Below are positions 29,604-37,905 of a stretch of DNA of 64,000 bases, in pieces (position 1 is the stretch's first letter; each line of letters begins with the position of its first letter). The translations under genes and the position numbers were made by a program. The notes beneath the pieces are model-generated. The model was not told the DNA's origin. It saw nothing but the letters and a program-made list of their open reading frames with translations, and did not search any database. The stretch covers positions 1 through 64,000 of the forward strand of contig VGHQ01000003.1 in assembly GCA_016868195.1 (NCBI GenBank), written 5' to 3'. The stretch is from Betaproteobacteria bacterium (GTDB taxonomy: Bacteria; Pseudomonadota; Gammaproteobacteria; Burkholderiales; Methylophilaceae).

Positions 29604-29738
29604 ATGACACGTTCACTACTTATCGCTTTATTATTAGCTATCGGTTTAACTGCTTGCGCCAAGAAAGAAGAAGCTGCTCCAGCCGCTGAAGCTGCTCCAG
29701 CCGCTGAAGAAGCCAAGCCAGCTGAAGAAGCTAAATAA
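29604..29738 (+). CDS. Small alanine/glutamate-rich lipoprotein (44 residues)
   Basis: A very short gene with all the expected signals: AAGGA 7 bases before the ATG, a lipoprotein signal (residues 1-17, hydrophobic LLIALLLAIG) ending in the lipobox LTAC with cysteine 18, and a low-complexity tail rich in Ala, Glu, Pro and Lys. A promoter candidate precedes it and a strong hairpin terminator follows 26 bases after the stop, so it looks like an independent, possibly well-expressed unit. After cleavage the lipidated peptide would be only 27 residues. The function is unknown; comparable tiny lipoproteins in other bacteria act as envelope spacers or have no known role. Confidence 0.75.
   Translation: MTRSLLIALLLAIGLTACAKKEEAAPAAEAAPAAEEAKPAEEAK
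29673..29708 (+). repeat. Two perfect 18-base tandem repeats inside the small lipoprotein gene
   Basis: The unit GCTGCTCCAGCCGCTGAA occurs at 29673-29690 and again at 29691-29708, coding for AAPAAE twice. A weaker third copy follows (AAGCCAGCTGAA-like). Slippage at this site would change the tail length by six residues without breaking the frame. Confidence 0.9.
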
Positions 29739-29756
29739 TAGATAACTTACCTTTAC

Positions 29757-29788
29757 AAAAAAAGAGCTGGTTTTAACCAGCTTTTTTT
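29757..29788. terminator. Bidirectional rho-independent terminator
   Basis: Arms AGCTGGTT (29765-29772) and AACCAGCT (29775-29782) with a 2-base centre, preceded by A7 and followed by T7. The A-run and T-run let it work in both directions, ending the small lipoprotein gene and the convergent MBL-bamC-dapA group, whose last stop lies in the T-run. Confidence 0.92.
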
Positions 29789-30557
29789 ATATAACCTGCC
29801 ACGATGTGCCGCCGACTTGCGTTGTAATTTTTATCCAATCACGCTCACATCCTATTTTTCCTACAATAGCTTCTTTCACTAGCTCTTCAGTATTATTTTT
29901 TTCACTTAGATGCGCCGCGACAAGATGTTTTAATTGTTTAAATTGAATTTTCCCCAAAATTTCAGCTGCTGTTTGATTGTCCAAATGACCTAATTTACCG
30001 CTAATTCTTTTTTTCAAGCTATATGTGTACTCGCTTGATTCAAGCAAATTAAGGTCGTGATTAAATTCTATAATGAGCGCATCTAGTTTCTGAAGCATCT
30101 TTTCAATATGAGGTGTTGAACTTCCCGTGTCTGTCAAAATGCCCAATTTATAATTACCATCACTTAATGTAAATTGCGTAGGCTCTCTTGCGTCATGAGG
30201 TACTGGAAAGGGTTGAATGACAAAATCTTCTATTTCAAATGTATTATGGCTATCAATTATATTCAAATCAATTTCATAAGATTTAATCATGTGTTTTGCA
30301 CACATCTTATAAGTCCCATAAGAAAGCCATATAGGAATTTTGTATTTATTTGCTAGTTTAAAAGCACCTTTGACATGGTCCTCATGCTCATGAGTTAAAA
30401 GAATGCCTGTGATATTTTCTGGATATTCATTCAGTCTATCTAATCTAGACACAATATCCTGAACTGCAAAACCACAATCAACCATTAAAAGTGATTTGTT
30501 TTGCTTTACCACAAACGAATTACCAGCGCTCCCGCTTCCTAAAGATGCAAATTGCAT
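29787..30557 (-). CDS. MBL-fold metallohydrolase (YycJ/WalJ-like)
   Basis: A 256-residue metallo-beta-lactamase-fold hydrolase. The metal motif THEHEDHVKGA lies near residue 55, with the further ligands in PVPHDAREP, LTDTGSS and the C-terminal AAHLSEKNN. The N-terminus FASLGSGSAGNSFVV is typical of the YycJ/WalJ group, thought to be 5' exonuclease-like or phosphodiesterase-like enzymes. The substrate is unknown. It starts 2 bases after the bamC stop. The start codon sits in a 10+1+10 base palindrome (30541-30561). Confidence 0.88.
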   Translation of the reverse strand: MQFASLGSGSAGNSFVVKQNKSLLMVDCGFAVQDIVSRLDRLNEYPENITGILLTHEHEDHVKGAFKLANKYKIPIWLSYGTYKMCAKHMIKSYEIDLNIIDSHNTFEIEDFVIQPFPVPHDAREPTQFTLSDGNYKLGILTDTGSSTPHIEKMLQKLDALIIEFNHDLNLLESSEYTYSLKKRISGKLGHLDNQTAAEILGKIQFKQLKHLVAAHLSEKNNTEELVKEAIVGKIGCERDWIKITTQVGGTSWQVI

Positions 30558-30559
30558 CT

Positions 30560-31834
30560 TTATTTTAATTGTTCATAAAGAAGGGTGATGATTCGATTTG
30601 CGGTAGATGAGTTGTTTCTCTTGCCCTCTTGGAACTCAATCACAACTTGAGAGCCACCATTGTCTGAAGAAACAATTTTGATGCGATATTGTTTTTCTGG
30701 ATTAGTTTTTTCTTTGTCGCTTCCACCCCAGAATTTAAGCTTCTCAGATAAAGGCTTATCTTTTTTCTGGTTGGTATCTTTATCCTTCTTGTCTTTTTTG
30801 TCATCGTCGCTCCAGAACATAAGAGAGTCTAAGACTCCTTTTTTCTTCTTCGGGTTGTCATCAATGTCAACATCAGCATATTTAACAAAATAGATTCCAT
30901 TTGATCTATCTTTGTCTTCGATCACAAATCCAATGATATCTAAAGCCAATCCTACTCTTCGCCAAGCGCGATCAAAAGGATCCTGGATTTCAAGTAATGT
31001 AGTGCCATCAGCTCCTTTCACAATTTCAGCTCTTTTTTGACTAACTGGTGCTGCAATAATTTCTTTTGCTCGCTTGTCTGCTACGCCAAGTTTTACCATG
31101 AGTCTTCTTAAAAGCTCAGCATCTAACTCATCATCTCTCGAGTCCACTTTTGAATCTTCTTTAGATTTTGAGTCATTTTTATAGCCCATATCTATAACGC
31201 CATAAGGTGTTCGTACTCTTTCCTTACCATCATCAGGGGCTGCTGCATCAACACTTCGATGTGTCATATAAATTTCAGTTGTACCATCTTGAAGTCCACG
31301 CTCAAGACGAGTCCTAAATTTTTTACGGTTAGCCGTCCCTGATGCAAGTGAATCAAGCCAAGCATCAAATTTATCAAGCGCGCCCTTATTGTCGTTAATC
31401 TTAAGATCGCCTTCTTTAATCCATTCAGTCTCCATGACACCTATTTCTGGATTTTCTTTTTTCACGGCAAATCCCATATCCAACCAAAAATCACGTATTA
31501 ATGGCCATATTTTCTCTGCTGGCGCATTAACTACAAGCCATCTTTGAGCGCCTGCTTTTACAATCTTCATACCCTCTGAATTAGGCAAAATATTTGACTG
31601 GCCATTATCTTGTTTCTGTCCATTTTTAAAATCTGAGTAACTAGTGGTGCCTGGTATTGCATAAGTATCATTTGTGGGTCCTGAGGTTAAATCGGGAGGC
31701 ACTTCTAAAGGGCGAGATCTTCCGGTCGCCTTATAATCAGGCGCTGTGACTTTATCTACAATAGGAATGTTCTCACATCCACTTAATAAAAAAGGTAAAA
31801 CAAACAACCATTTACTTTTCGCTAATAATTTCAT
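30560..31834 (-). CDS. bamC: Outer membrane protein assembly factor BamC (NlpB)
   Basis: Lipoprotein of the BAM complex, which inserts beta-barrel proteins into the outer membrane. Residues 1-19 are a signal ending in the lipobox LSGC with cysteine 20. The unstructured N-terminal stretch (DYKATGRSRPLEVPPDLT) that wraps BamD is clear, followed by two helix-grip domains (about 90-200 and 270-424) separated and interrupted by a very charged, lysine/aspartate-rich insert near 330-375. At 424 residues it is longer than the E. coli protein (about 344), mostly because of that insert. The gene overlaps dapA by one base; dapA-bamC is also the E. coli order. Confidence 0.92.
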   Translation of the reverse strand: MKLLAKSKWLFVLPFLLSGCENIPIVDKVTAPDYKATGRSRPLEVPPDLTSGPTNDTYAIPGTTSYSDFKNGQKQDNGQSNILPNSEGMKIVKAGAQRWLVVNAPAEKIWPLIRDFWLDMGFAVKKENPEIGVMETEWIKEGDLKINDNKGALDKFDAWLDSLASGTANRKKFRTRLERGLQDGTTEIYMTHRSVDAAAPDDGKERVRTPYGVIDMGYKNDSKSKEDSKVDSRDDELDAELLRRLMVKLGVADKRAKEIIAAPVSQKRAEIVKGADGTTLLEIQDPFDRAWRRVGLALDIIGFVIEDKDRSNGIYFVKYADVDIDDNPKKKKGVLDSLMFWSDDDKKDKKDKDTNQKKDKPLSEKLKFWGGSDKEKTNPEKQYRIKIVSSDNGGSQVVIEFQEGKRNNSSTANRIITLLYEQLK

Positions 31835-32709
31835 TAAATATGAGCTTCCTTCAAAGCAGTTTGAATAATTTTATGATACTCCATGCTCAGTTCTACTAAA
31901 GGTAATCGAATACCTTCTTTGATAAGACCCATTTTCTTTAATGCCCACTTTACAGGTATTGGATTCGCTTCAATAAATAGATTAGTGTGAAGTGAAAATA
32001 ATTGTTGATTAATCTCGATCGCTTTTTCGTTTTGTTTATTAATGACACAAGCATACATTTCATGCATTAATTTAGGGGCGACATTTGCCGTTACAGAAAT
32101 AACCCCTTTGCCCCCGAGCAAAATAAGTGATAACGCAGTGGCATCATCACCGCTTAAAACTGAAAAATGCGGTGGCAATCTTTTAATAAGATCTATGCCT
32201 CGAGTCAAATCTCCTGTTGCATCTTTAATACCTACAATATTAGTTATTTCACTTAATTTTAAGACTGTATCGTTCTTTAAGTCACAGCCTGTTCTGGAAG
32301 GAACATTGTAAAGAATTTGATCAATTGCAACTTCATTTGCAACTGTACTAAAATGTTGAAAAAGTCCTGTTTGATTGGGTTTATTATAATAGGGCGTCAC
32401 TAACAAACAAGCATCTGCACCAAGGCGTTTTGCTTCTTTTGTAAGATCAATAGCTTCTTGCGTCGAGTTGGCACCTGTGCCAGCTATTACAGGGATCCTT
32501 TTATTGGCGTATATGACAGTTGTTTCAATTAGCTGACAATGCTCTTCGAAATCGACTGTGGGTGATTCCCCCGTTGTTCCCACAATAACAATACCATCTG
32601 TGCCTTCATTAATATGGAAATCAATCAATCCATGCAGTGCAGCGATATCAAGACTTCCGTCAGGAAACATTGGAGTAACAATTGCAACAATACTGCCTTG
32701 AGGTGACAT
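31834..32709 (-). CDS. dapA: 4-Hydroxy-tetrahydrodipicolinate synthase
   Basis: Condenses aspartate semialdehyde with pyruvate on the route to lysine and diaminopimelate. The 291 residues have the barrel motifs VGTTGESPTVDFEEH (about 43-57), LYNVPSRTGCDL (about 132, with the conserved tyrosine) and the Schiff-base lysine in IVGIKDATGD (about 160). It forms a tightly coupled dapA-bamC-MBL group (1-base overlap, then 2 bases). It is divergent from rnfA; 239 bases separate the starts. Confidence 0.96.
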   Translation of the reverse strand: MSPQGSIVAIVTPMFPDGSLDIAALHGLIDFHINEGTDGIVIVGTTGESPTVDFEEHCQLIETTVIYANKRIPVIAGTGANSTQEAIDLTKEAKRLGADACLLVTPYYNKPNQTGLFQHFSTVANEVAIDQILYNVPSRTGCDLKNDTVLKLSEITNIVGIKDATGDLTRGIDLIKRLPPHFSVLSGDDATALSLILLGGKGVISVTANVAPKLMHEMYACVINKQNEKAIEINQQLFSLHTNLFIEANPIPVKWALKKMGLIKEGIRLPLVELSMEYHKIIQTALKEAHI

Positions 32710-32934
32710 GAGATTGGTTAATAATTTAGTAAAGCCGCTATTTTAACTTAAATAGATAAACACCAAAAAATTGATCATTTATTATATATTAAATAGTTAT
32801 ATTATTATTAAATATTATTCTTTGAAGTAATATAGAACTATTGCTATATTTTAAACTCAAAAAAAAGCCTTTAACTTTCAAATGCCACAACTGACAAAGG
32901 CGTGAGCTATAAATATTTTCGGTAATTTAAAACG

Positions 32935-32940
32935 TATAAT
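32935..32940 (+). promoter_or_regulatory. Perfect -10 hexamer just before rnfA
   Basis: TATAAT at 32935-32940 ends 8 bases before the rnfA ATG. No good -35 is visible at 16-18 bases upstream. If used, transcription would begin within about two bases of the start codon, so the mRNA would be leaderless; there is also no Shine-Dalgarno sequence before rnfA. The rest of the 239-base gap to dapA is very AT-rich, with only a 6-base stem GCCTTT/AAAGGC at 32867-32901. Confidence 0.4.
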
Positions 32941-32948
32941 TCAACTTT

Positions 32949-33530
32949 ATGATCCAGAACTATTTGTTAATTATCATCAGTACGGTATTAGTCAATAATA
33001 TCGTTTTAGTTAAAATCTTAGGATTATGCCCTTTCATGGGTGTATCTAAAAAGCTAGAAACTTCGATCAGCATGTCTGCTGCTACTGCTTTTGTACTAAC
33101 CATAGGCTCCATGACAAGTTGGGCAATAAATCATTATCTTCTTGAGCCTAATGATCTTATTTATCTTAGAACACTGTCATTTATCTTAGTGATTGCAGGT
33201 GTTGTCCAATTCACTGAAATGTTAATGGAAAAAAACTTTCCATTACTCTATCAATTGTTGGGTATTTTTCTGCCTCTTATAACCACTAATTGTGCGGTAT
33301 TAGGCATCCCTCTTTTAAATGCGCAATCAAGCCATACTCTTATTGAGTCGGCATTATTTGGATTAGGTGGTGCTATTGGTTTTTCAATTGTGTTAATTTT
33401 ATTTGCATCAATAAGAGAGCGCCTAGAAGGTGCTGAAATACCATTGCCATTCAAAGGTACTGCAATAGCTCTTGTCACAGCCTCCATTATGAGTCTTGCA
33501 TTTATGGGATTCATAGGTTTGGATCGTTAA
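32949..33530 (+). CDS. rnfA: Ion-translocating oxidoreductase subunit RnfA
   Basis: Membrane subunit of the Rnf complex, which couples electron transfer between NADH and ferredoxin to Na+ or H+ movement. The 193 residues form about six helices with the family blocks [20 protein letters not shown] (about 15-35, with its conserved cysteine at a membrane iron site) and [20 protein letters not shown] (about 102, second conserved cysteine). It heads a complete rnfABCDGE set; its last base is the first base of the rnfB ATG. Confidence 0.96.
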   Translation: MIQNYLLIIISTVLVNNIVLVKILGLCPFMGVSKKLETSISMSAATAFVLTIGSMTSWAINHYLLEPNDLIYLRTLSFILVIAGVVQFTEMLMEKNFPLLYQLLGIFLPLITTNCAVLGIPLLNAQSSHTLIESALFGLGGAIGFSIVLILFASIRERLEGAEIPLPFKGTAIALVTASIMSLAFMGFIGLDR

Positions 33531-34087
33531 TGATTACAGCACTCCTTGTGATGATTTTTCTTGCCATCCTTTTAGGCTTGGTTCTCGGCTATTCTGCTGT
33601 TAAATTTAAAGTAGATGGGGATCCTATGGTTGCGAGAATTGACGCCATACTTCCCCAAACACAATGTGGTCAATGTGGTTATCCCGGTTGTAAACCTTAT
33701 GCTACTGCTATCGCAAAAGGTGAAGCTGATATAAACCAATGTCCTCCTGGAGGTGATGCTGGCGCAAAGGCTTTAGCAGAGTTAATGGGGGTAGAGTTTA
33801 AACCGCTAAATCAAGAACATGGCATTCAAAAACCAAAATCTGTTGCACTTATCGATGAAGCTACTTGCATAGGATGCACCCTGTGCATTCAAGCATGTCC
33901 TGTAGACGCTATCTTGGGAGCGGCAAAACAAATGCATACAGTTATCGCAAGCGAATGCACAGGCTGTGAATTATGTTTACCTCCATGTCCAGTAGACTGT
34001 ATTACTCTGGAACCCATTCATGAAAATTTCATATCCTGGAAATGGAAATATCCTATTTATAATATTCAAAAAGCTCAGGAGGCTTAA
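33530..34087 (+). CDS. rnfB: Ion-translocating oxidoreductase subunit RnfB
   Basis: Iron-sulphur subunit of Rnf. The 185 residues show one N-terminal membrane helix, a 4Fe-4S domain with [13 protein letters not shown] and a further cysteine in NQCPPGG, and two ferredoxin-type clusters, [12 protein letters not shown] and [12 protein letters not shown]. All cluster cysteines are present. It starts on the last base of rnfA (1-base overlap) and rnfC follows after 9 bases. Confidence 0.96.
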   Translation: MITALLVMIFLAILLGLVLGYSAVKFKVDGDPMVARIDAILPQTQCGQCGYPGCKPYATAIAKGEADINQCPPGGDAGAKALAELMGVEFKPLNQEHGIQKPKSVALIDEATCIGCTLCIQACPVDAILGAAKQMHTVIASECTGCELCLPPCPVDCITLEPIHENFISWKWKYPIYNIQKAQEA

Positions 34088-34096
34088 TGGTTTGTT

Positions 34097-35620
34097 ATGC
34101 AATTAAATAATTTTTTTAAATTTAATGGTGGCGTTCAACCGGAAGAAAACAAAACTTTATCAACCGGCCTTCCTATTGCAAGATTACCCATCCCTAAAAA
34201 ATTAATACTTCCTTTAAGGCAACATGTGGGTCAAGTAGCAAAACTTAAAGTTAAACCTGGCGATCAAGTTTTAAAAGGCCAGATGATTGCTGAAGCTGAT
34301 GGCAGTGTCTCTGCAGCAATCCATGCGCCTACATCAGGGAAAGTCATAAAAATCAGTCAGGAAATAATACCCCATCCATCCGGCCTCCCTGATTTTTGTA
34401 TCACAATCGAACCAGACTTTAAAGATACATGGATTGAAAAAAAACCTATCTTATGGAAAAAAATAGACAGAACTCAATTAATTGAAGCATTTATAAAGTC
34501 AGGTATTGTTGGCTTGGGTGGCGCAGTATTTCCAGCACATATGAAATTAAGAATACGTCAAACTCAACCAATAAGTACTTTAGTCATTAATGCTGCAGAG
34601 TGCGAACCATTCATCACTTGCGATGATATATTAATGAGAGAAAGAGCTGATGAAATTATCCAAGGCGCACTCATTACGCAAACTATCCTTGGGGCAAAAA
34701 AGTGTGTAGTTGGTATTGAAAATAATAAAATTGAAGCCTACGAAGCGCTAAAAAAGGCCGCTCAAGAGACATCTATTGAAATCAGAGTGGTACCTACTCT
34801 ATATCCAAGCGGCGATGCAAAAAGACTCATTTATCTCTTAATGGGTATAGAAACTCCAAATGATAAGCGCTCTACAGATTTGGGTATACAAGTGTTTAAT
34901 GTAGCTACGGTAGCGGCTATTTATAGATACCTAGAGTTAGGTGAACCATCGATCAGTCGAATTGTAACAATTACAGGAGCTGTCAAAACCCCTCAAAATT
35001 TTGAAGTCTTATTTGGAACACCTTTATCAGACTTAATCGATGCTGCGGGAGGCTCTTTGACTAAACAAAAAAAATTCATCATGGGTGGTCCTATGATGGG
35101 ATTTGATCTACCATCTATTGATGTTCCGGTCACAAAAGCGATGAACTGTGTCATCGAGAGTTCGCCAGAATTATTTCCAGCTCCGAAACCTGTGATGCCT
35201 TGTATTCGTTGTGCACGATGTGCAGATGCCTGCCCAGTTAACTTGCAACCTCAAGAACTCTATTGGTTCTCAAAATCTTCTCAACTTGAAAAAGCGAGGG
35301 AATACAATTTATTCGATTGTATTGAATGTGGATGCTGTTCTTACGTTTGTCCAAGCAATATTCCGCTTGTACAATTTTATAGGTACGCAAAAAGTGAAAT
35401 TATTGCTCAGGATAAATCAAAAGAAGCTGCTAATACAGCTAGAGAAAGAAACGAATTTAGACTTGCAAGAATAGAGAGAGAGAAAAAAGAACGTGCTGAG
35501 AGACATGCACAAAAAGCTTTAGGAGCTCAAGATAAAGAAGGTCAGGACGAGAAAAAATCAACCATTGCTGCAGCGATGGAACGAGTCAAACAAAACCAAC
35601 AAGAAAATATAAAAAACTAA
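34097..35620 (+). CDS. rnfC: Ion-translocating oxidoreductase subunit RnfC
   Basis: Peripheral subunit that takes electrons from NADH. The 507 residues have an N-terminal barrel-sandwich region, an NADH/FMN region like complex I 51 kDa subunit (GIVGLGGAVFPAHMKL about 136-151; NAAECEPFITCDD), an SLBB region, and two 4Fe-4S motifs CIRCARCADACP and CIECGCCSYVCP near 370-420. The C-terminal tail is charged and helical but short: the long alanine/lysine-rich repeats of the E. coli homologue (about 740 residues) are missing. Confidence 0.95.
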   Translation: MQLNNFFKFNGGVQPEENKTLSTGLPIARLPIPKKLILPLRQHVGQVAKLKVKPGDQVLKGQMIAEADGSVSAAIHAPTSGKVIKISQEIIPHPSGLPDFCITIEPDFKDTWIEKKPILWKKIDRTQLIEAFIKSGIVGLGGAVFPAHMKLRIRQTQPISTLVINAAECEPFITCDDILMRERADEIIQGALITQTILGAKKCVVGIENNKIEAYEALKKAAQETSIEIRVVPTLYPSGDAKRLIYLLMGIETPNDKRSTDLGIQVFNVATVAAIYRYLELGEPSISRIVTITGAVKTPQNFEVLFGTPLSDLIDAAGGSLTKQKKFIMGGPMMGFDLPSIDVPVTKAMNCVIESSPELFPAPKPVMPCIRCARCADACPVNLQPQELYWFSKSSQLEKAREYNLFDCIECGCCSYVCPSNIPLVQFYRYAKSEIIAQDKSKEAANTARERNEFRLARIEREKKERAERHAQKALGAQDKEGQDEKKSTIAAAMERVKQNQQENIKN

Positions 35621-35621
35621 T

Positions 35622-36641
35622 ATGGAAAATAGATCTCCCTATATTGTTAATGCACCTTCAATTAGCATAATTATGCTTAAGGTCTTGCTCGCCCTCATTC
35701 CTGGGATAATCTTATATGTTTATGTGTTTGGTTTAGGCGTCATTATAAATATTCTTTTGGCATCTATTACAGTCGTATTGACTGAAAGTGCAATACTTAC
35801 CATAAGAAAACTACCTATCAAACCATTTATTCTGGATGGCAGCGGGCTCGTCGCTGCTTGGCTTCTCGCACTTTCTATCCCATCCATTGCACCCTGGTGG
35901 ATTATTGTCTTAGGTACAATTCTTTGTATTATTTTTGGTAAACATTTATATGGGGGGCTCGGTTACAACTTATTTAATCCAGCTATGGTGGGGTATGCAA
36001 TCTTACTTATTTCATTTCCATCGATCATGACGCACTGGCAAACACCTTCTAATCTCATGATTGTTGATGCGAGCTGGCTGGATCAAATTAAAGTTATATT
36101 TAATAGCAACTTATTATCAAAAAAAACCCTCGATGCAATGACTTCTGCAACCCCTCTTGATTATATTAAAACCCAACTCTCTTTGAATCAACCCTTAGCA
36201 ATGATACAGCATGACAAAATATTTGGTTTTGTTAGTGGAAGAGGATTAGAGTTAATTAATTTAGGTTACCTAGCTGGCGGTCTTTACATGCTTAAAGAGA
36301 AAATTATTTCATGGCATTTACCTGTTGCTTTTTTGACCACCTTATTTTTTTCAGCTTGGCTCTTTAATTTCTTTGCGCCAGACACCTTTGCCTCTCCCCT
36401 ATTTCACGTTATGAGCGGTGGCAGCATACTCTGCGCTTTCTTTATTATCACTGATCCAGTAAGCGGACCAACAACGCCTAGAGGTAAAATTTATTTTGGT
36501 ACGGCTATAGCTTTATTAGTTCTTATCATTCGACTTTTCGGTGGCTACCCAGAGGGAATTGCATTTGCAGTGTTGCTTTTAAATATTTGTGTACCGCTCA
36601 TTGACAGTCTTACTCAACCAAGAATCTTCGGCCATAGATAG
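35622..36641 (+). CDS. rnfD: Ion-translocating oxidoreductase subunit RnfD
   Basis: Membrane subunit related to NqrB, with a covalently bound FMN in studied members. The 339 residues form about nine to ten helices. The region SATPLDYI (175-182) carries threonine 177, the likely flavin attachment site by alignment with the family motif. The DGSGLVAAWLLAL and YNLFNPAMVGYA blocks are typical, as is the C-terminal ITDPVSGPTTPRGK. It starts one base after the rnfC stop. Confidence 0.94.
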   Translation: MENRSPYIVNAPSISIIMLKVLLALIPGIILYVYVFGLGVIINILLASITVVLTESAILTIRKLPIKPFILDGSGLVAAWLLALSIPSIAPWWIIVLGTILCIIFGKHLYGGLGYNLFNPAMVGYAILLISFPSIMTHWQTPSNLMIVDASWLDQIKVIFNSNLLSKKTLDAMTSATPLDYIKTQLSLNQPLAMIQHDKIFGFVSGRGLELINLGYLAGGLYMLKEKIISWHLPVAFLTTLFFSAWLFNFFAPDTFASPLFHVMSGGSILCAFFIITDPVSGPTTPRGKIYFGTAIALLVLIIRLFGGYPEGIAFAVLLLNICVPLIDSLTQPRIFGHR

Positions 36642-36645
36642 ACAT

Positions 36646-37269
36646 ATGTTTAAAGATCACTTTAAGAAAATGTCAATCACAGCAACAAGTATGATTATCT
36701 TTGCATTGACGGCATCAACGGCTCTAAGTATTTTCTACCTCATTACAAAATCTTCTATTGAAGAAAGCGATGCAAAAGCAAAAAGGATTTTTTTAAACCA
36801 AGTAATTCCCGCCGATCTATATGAGAACAATCTTGCGAAAGATACTATTTCTATTGAACCAAGTCCTTTTTTAGGAAATAAAAAGAATATTGATGTCTAT
36901 AGAGCAAAGAAAAATAATCAAGTAATTGCAGTGATTATTGAAGCTGTCGCCCCTGATGGCTATAGCGGTGAAATCAAAACACTCGTGGGGATTGATCAAG
37001 ACGATAAAATATTAGGTGTAAGAGTAATTTCTCACAAAGAAACCCCTGGCTTGGGAGACTATATTGAAATTGAAAAAAGTCAATGGATTAAAAATTTTAA
37101 CTTAACGTCTTTGGATAAAGTAAATGAAAAACAATGGGCCGTAAAAAAAGATGGCGGCGACTTTGACTATGTATCTGGGGCAACCATTACGCCGCGAGCA
37201 ATCGTTAAATCGACATATAAATGTCTTCTTTACACAAAAGAAAATAAAAAAAGGCTATTTGCATCATGA
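36646..37269 (+). CDS. rnfG: Ion-translocating oxidoreductase subunit RnfG
   Basis: Subunit with one N-terminal membrane helix (about 14-33) and a periplasmic FMN-binding domain. The flavin attachment motif SGAT is at 177-180 (threonine 180) and the GYSGEIKTLVGID block at about 105 is typical. I chose the ATG at 36646, 4 bases after the rnfD stop, because it begins the usual charged N-terminus; the frame is open further upstream into rnfD but that part overlaps rnfD and does not resemble the family. The last 4 bases overlap rnfE. An ApbE-type FMN transferase, needed to load the flavin, is not in the window. Confidence 0.94.
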   Translation: MFKDHFKKMSITATSMIIFALTASTALSIFYLITKSSIEESDAKAKRIFLNQVIPADLYENNLAKDTISIEPSPFLGNKKNIDVYRAKKNNQVIAVIIEAVAPDGYSGEIKTLVGIDQDDKILGVRVISHKETPGLGDYIEIEKSQWIKNFNLTSLDKVNEKQWAVKKDGGDFDYVSGATITPRAIVKSTYKCLLYTKENKKRLFAS

Positions 37270-37895
37270 GTGATATTAAAAAAATAGCATTAGATGGATT
37301 TTGGAAGCAAAACCCAGGTACAGTTCAACTACTTGGACTATGCCCGACTCTTGCAGTCACAACTTCTGCGATCAATGGCTTTAGCCTTGGGATAGCAACA
37401 GCTATTGTAATGGCTGCATCAAACGCATCTGTATCGCCTATTCGTAAATTTATTCCAAGTGAAATTAGAGTACCTATTTTTATTCTTATCATAGCATCAC
37501 TTGTAACAATCATCGATTTCAGTATTCACGCTTATATTCATCCACTTTATAAAGCTTTAGGCATTTTCATTCCCCTAATTGTTACAAACTGTATTGTATT
37601 AGCTCGCGTTGAGTCTTTTGCAGCTAAGAATGAAACAACCCCTTCTTTTTTTGATGGCCTTTTTATGGGTCTTGGTTTAGCTCTGGTGTTAGCACTTCTT
37701 GGTGGAATGAGGGAATTTTTTGGTAAAGGTACTTTATTTTCTGGTATTGATCTCATATTCGGCCCCTCAACCAGCAATTTAGTGATTCATTTTTTTAGTG
37801 ATTACAACGGTTTTCTTTTGGCTATTTTGCCTCCCGGAGCATTTGTTGGCCTTGCTTGCCTCATCGCACTAAAAAACCGTATCGAAACACGTTAG
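37266..37895 (+). CDS. rnfE: Ion-translocating oxidoreductase subunit RnfE
   Basis: Membrane subunit paralogous to RnfA. The 209 residues have about six helices, the first conserved cysteine in VQLLGLCPTLAVT (about 20-32) and the second in FIPLIVTNCIVLARVE (about 99). ATG overlaps the rnfG stop by 4 bases. It completes the set; rnfH is absent, as in many species. nth follows after 10 bases. Confidence 0.95.
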   Translation: MSDIKKIALDGFWKQNPGTVQLLGLCPTLAVTTSAINGFSLGIATAIVMAASNASVSPIRKFIPSEIRVPIFILIIASLVTIIDFSIHAYIHPLYKALGIFIPLIVTNCIVLARVESFAAKNETTPSFFDGLFMGLGLALVLALLGGMREFFGKGTLFSGIDLIFGPSTSNLVIHFFSDYNGFLLAILPPGAFVGLACLIALKNRIETR

Positions 37896-37905
37896 TCTAT
37901 TTTTA

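Noticed and set aside
32867-32901. Possible riboswitch or small RNA before rnfA (stem GCCTTT/AAAGGC)
   Set aside because: Only one 6-base stem, no match to a known riboswitch core, and it lies upstream of the likely -10; not enough to call.
36589-36645. 19 extra residues at the N-terminus of RnfG
   Set aside because: They lie inside rnfD and do not resemble the family; ATG 36646 is a better start just after the rnfD stop.
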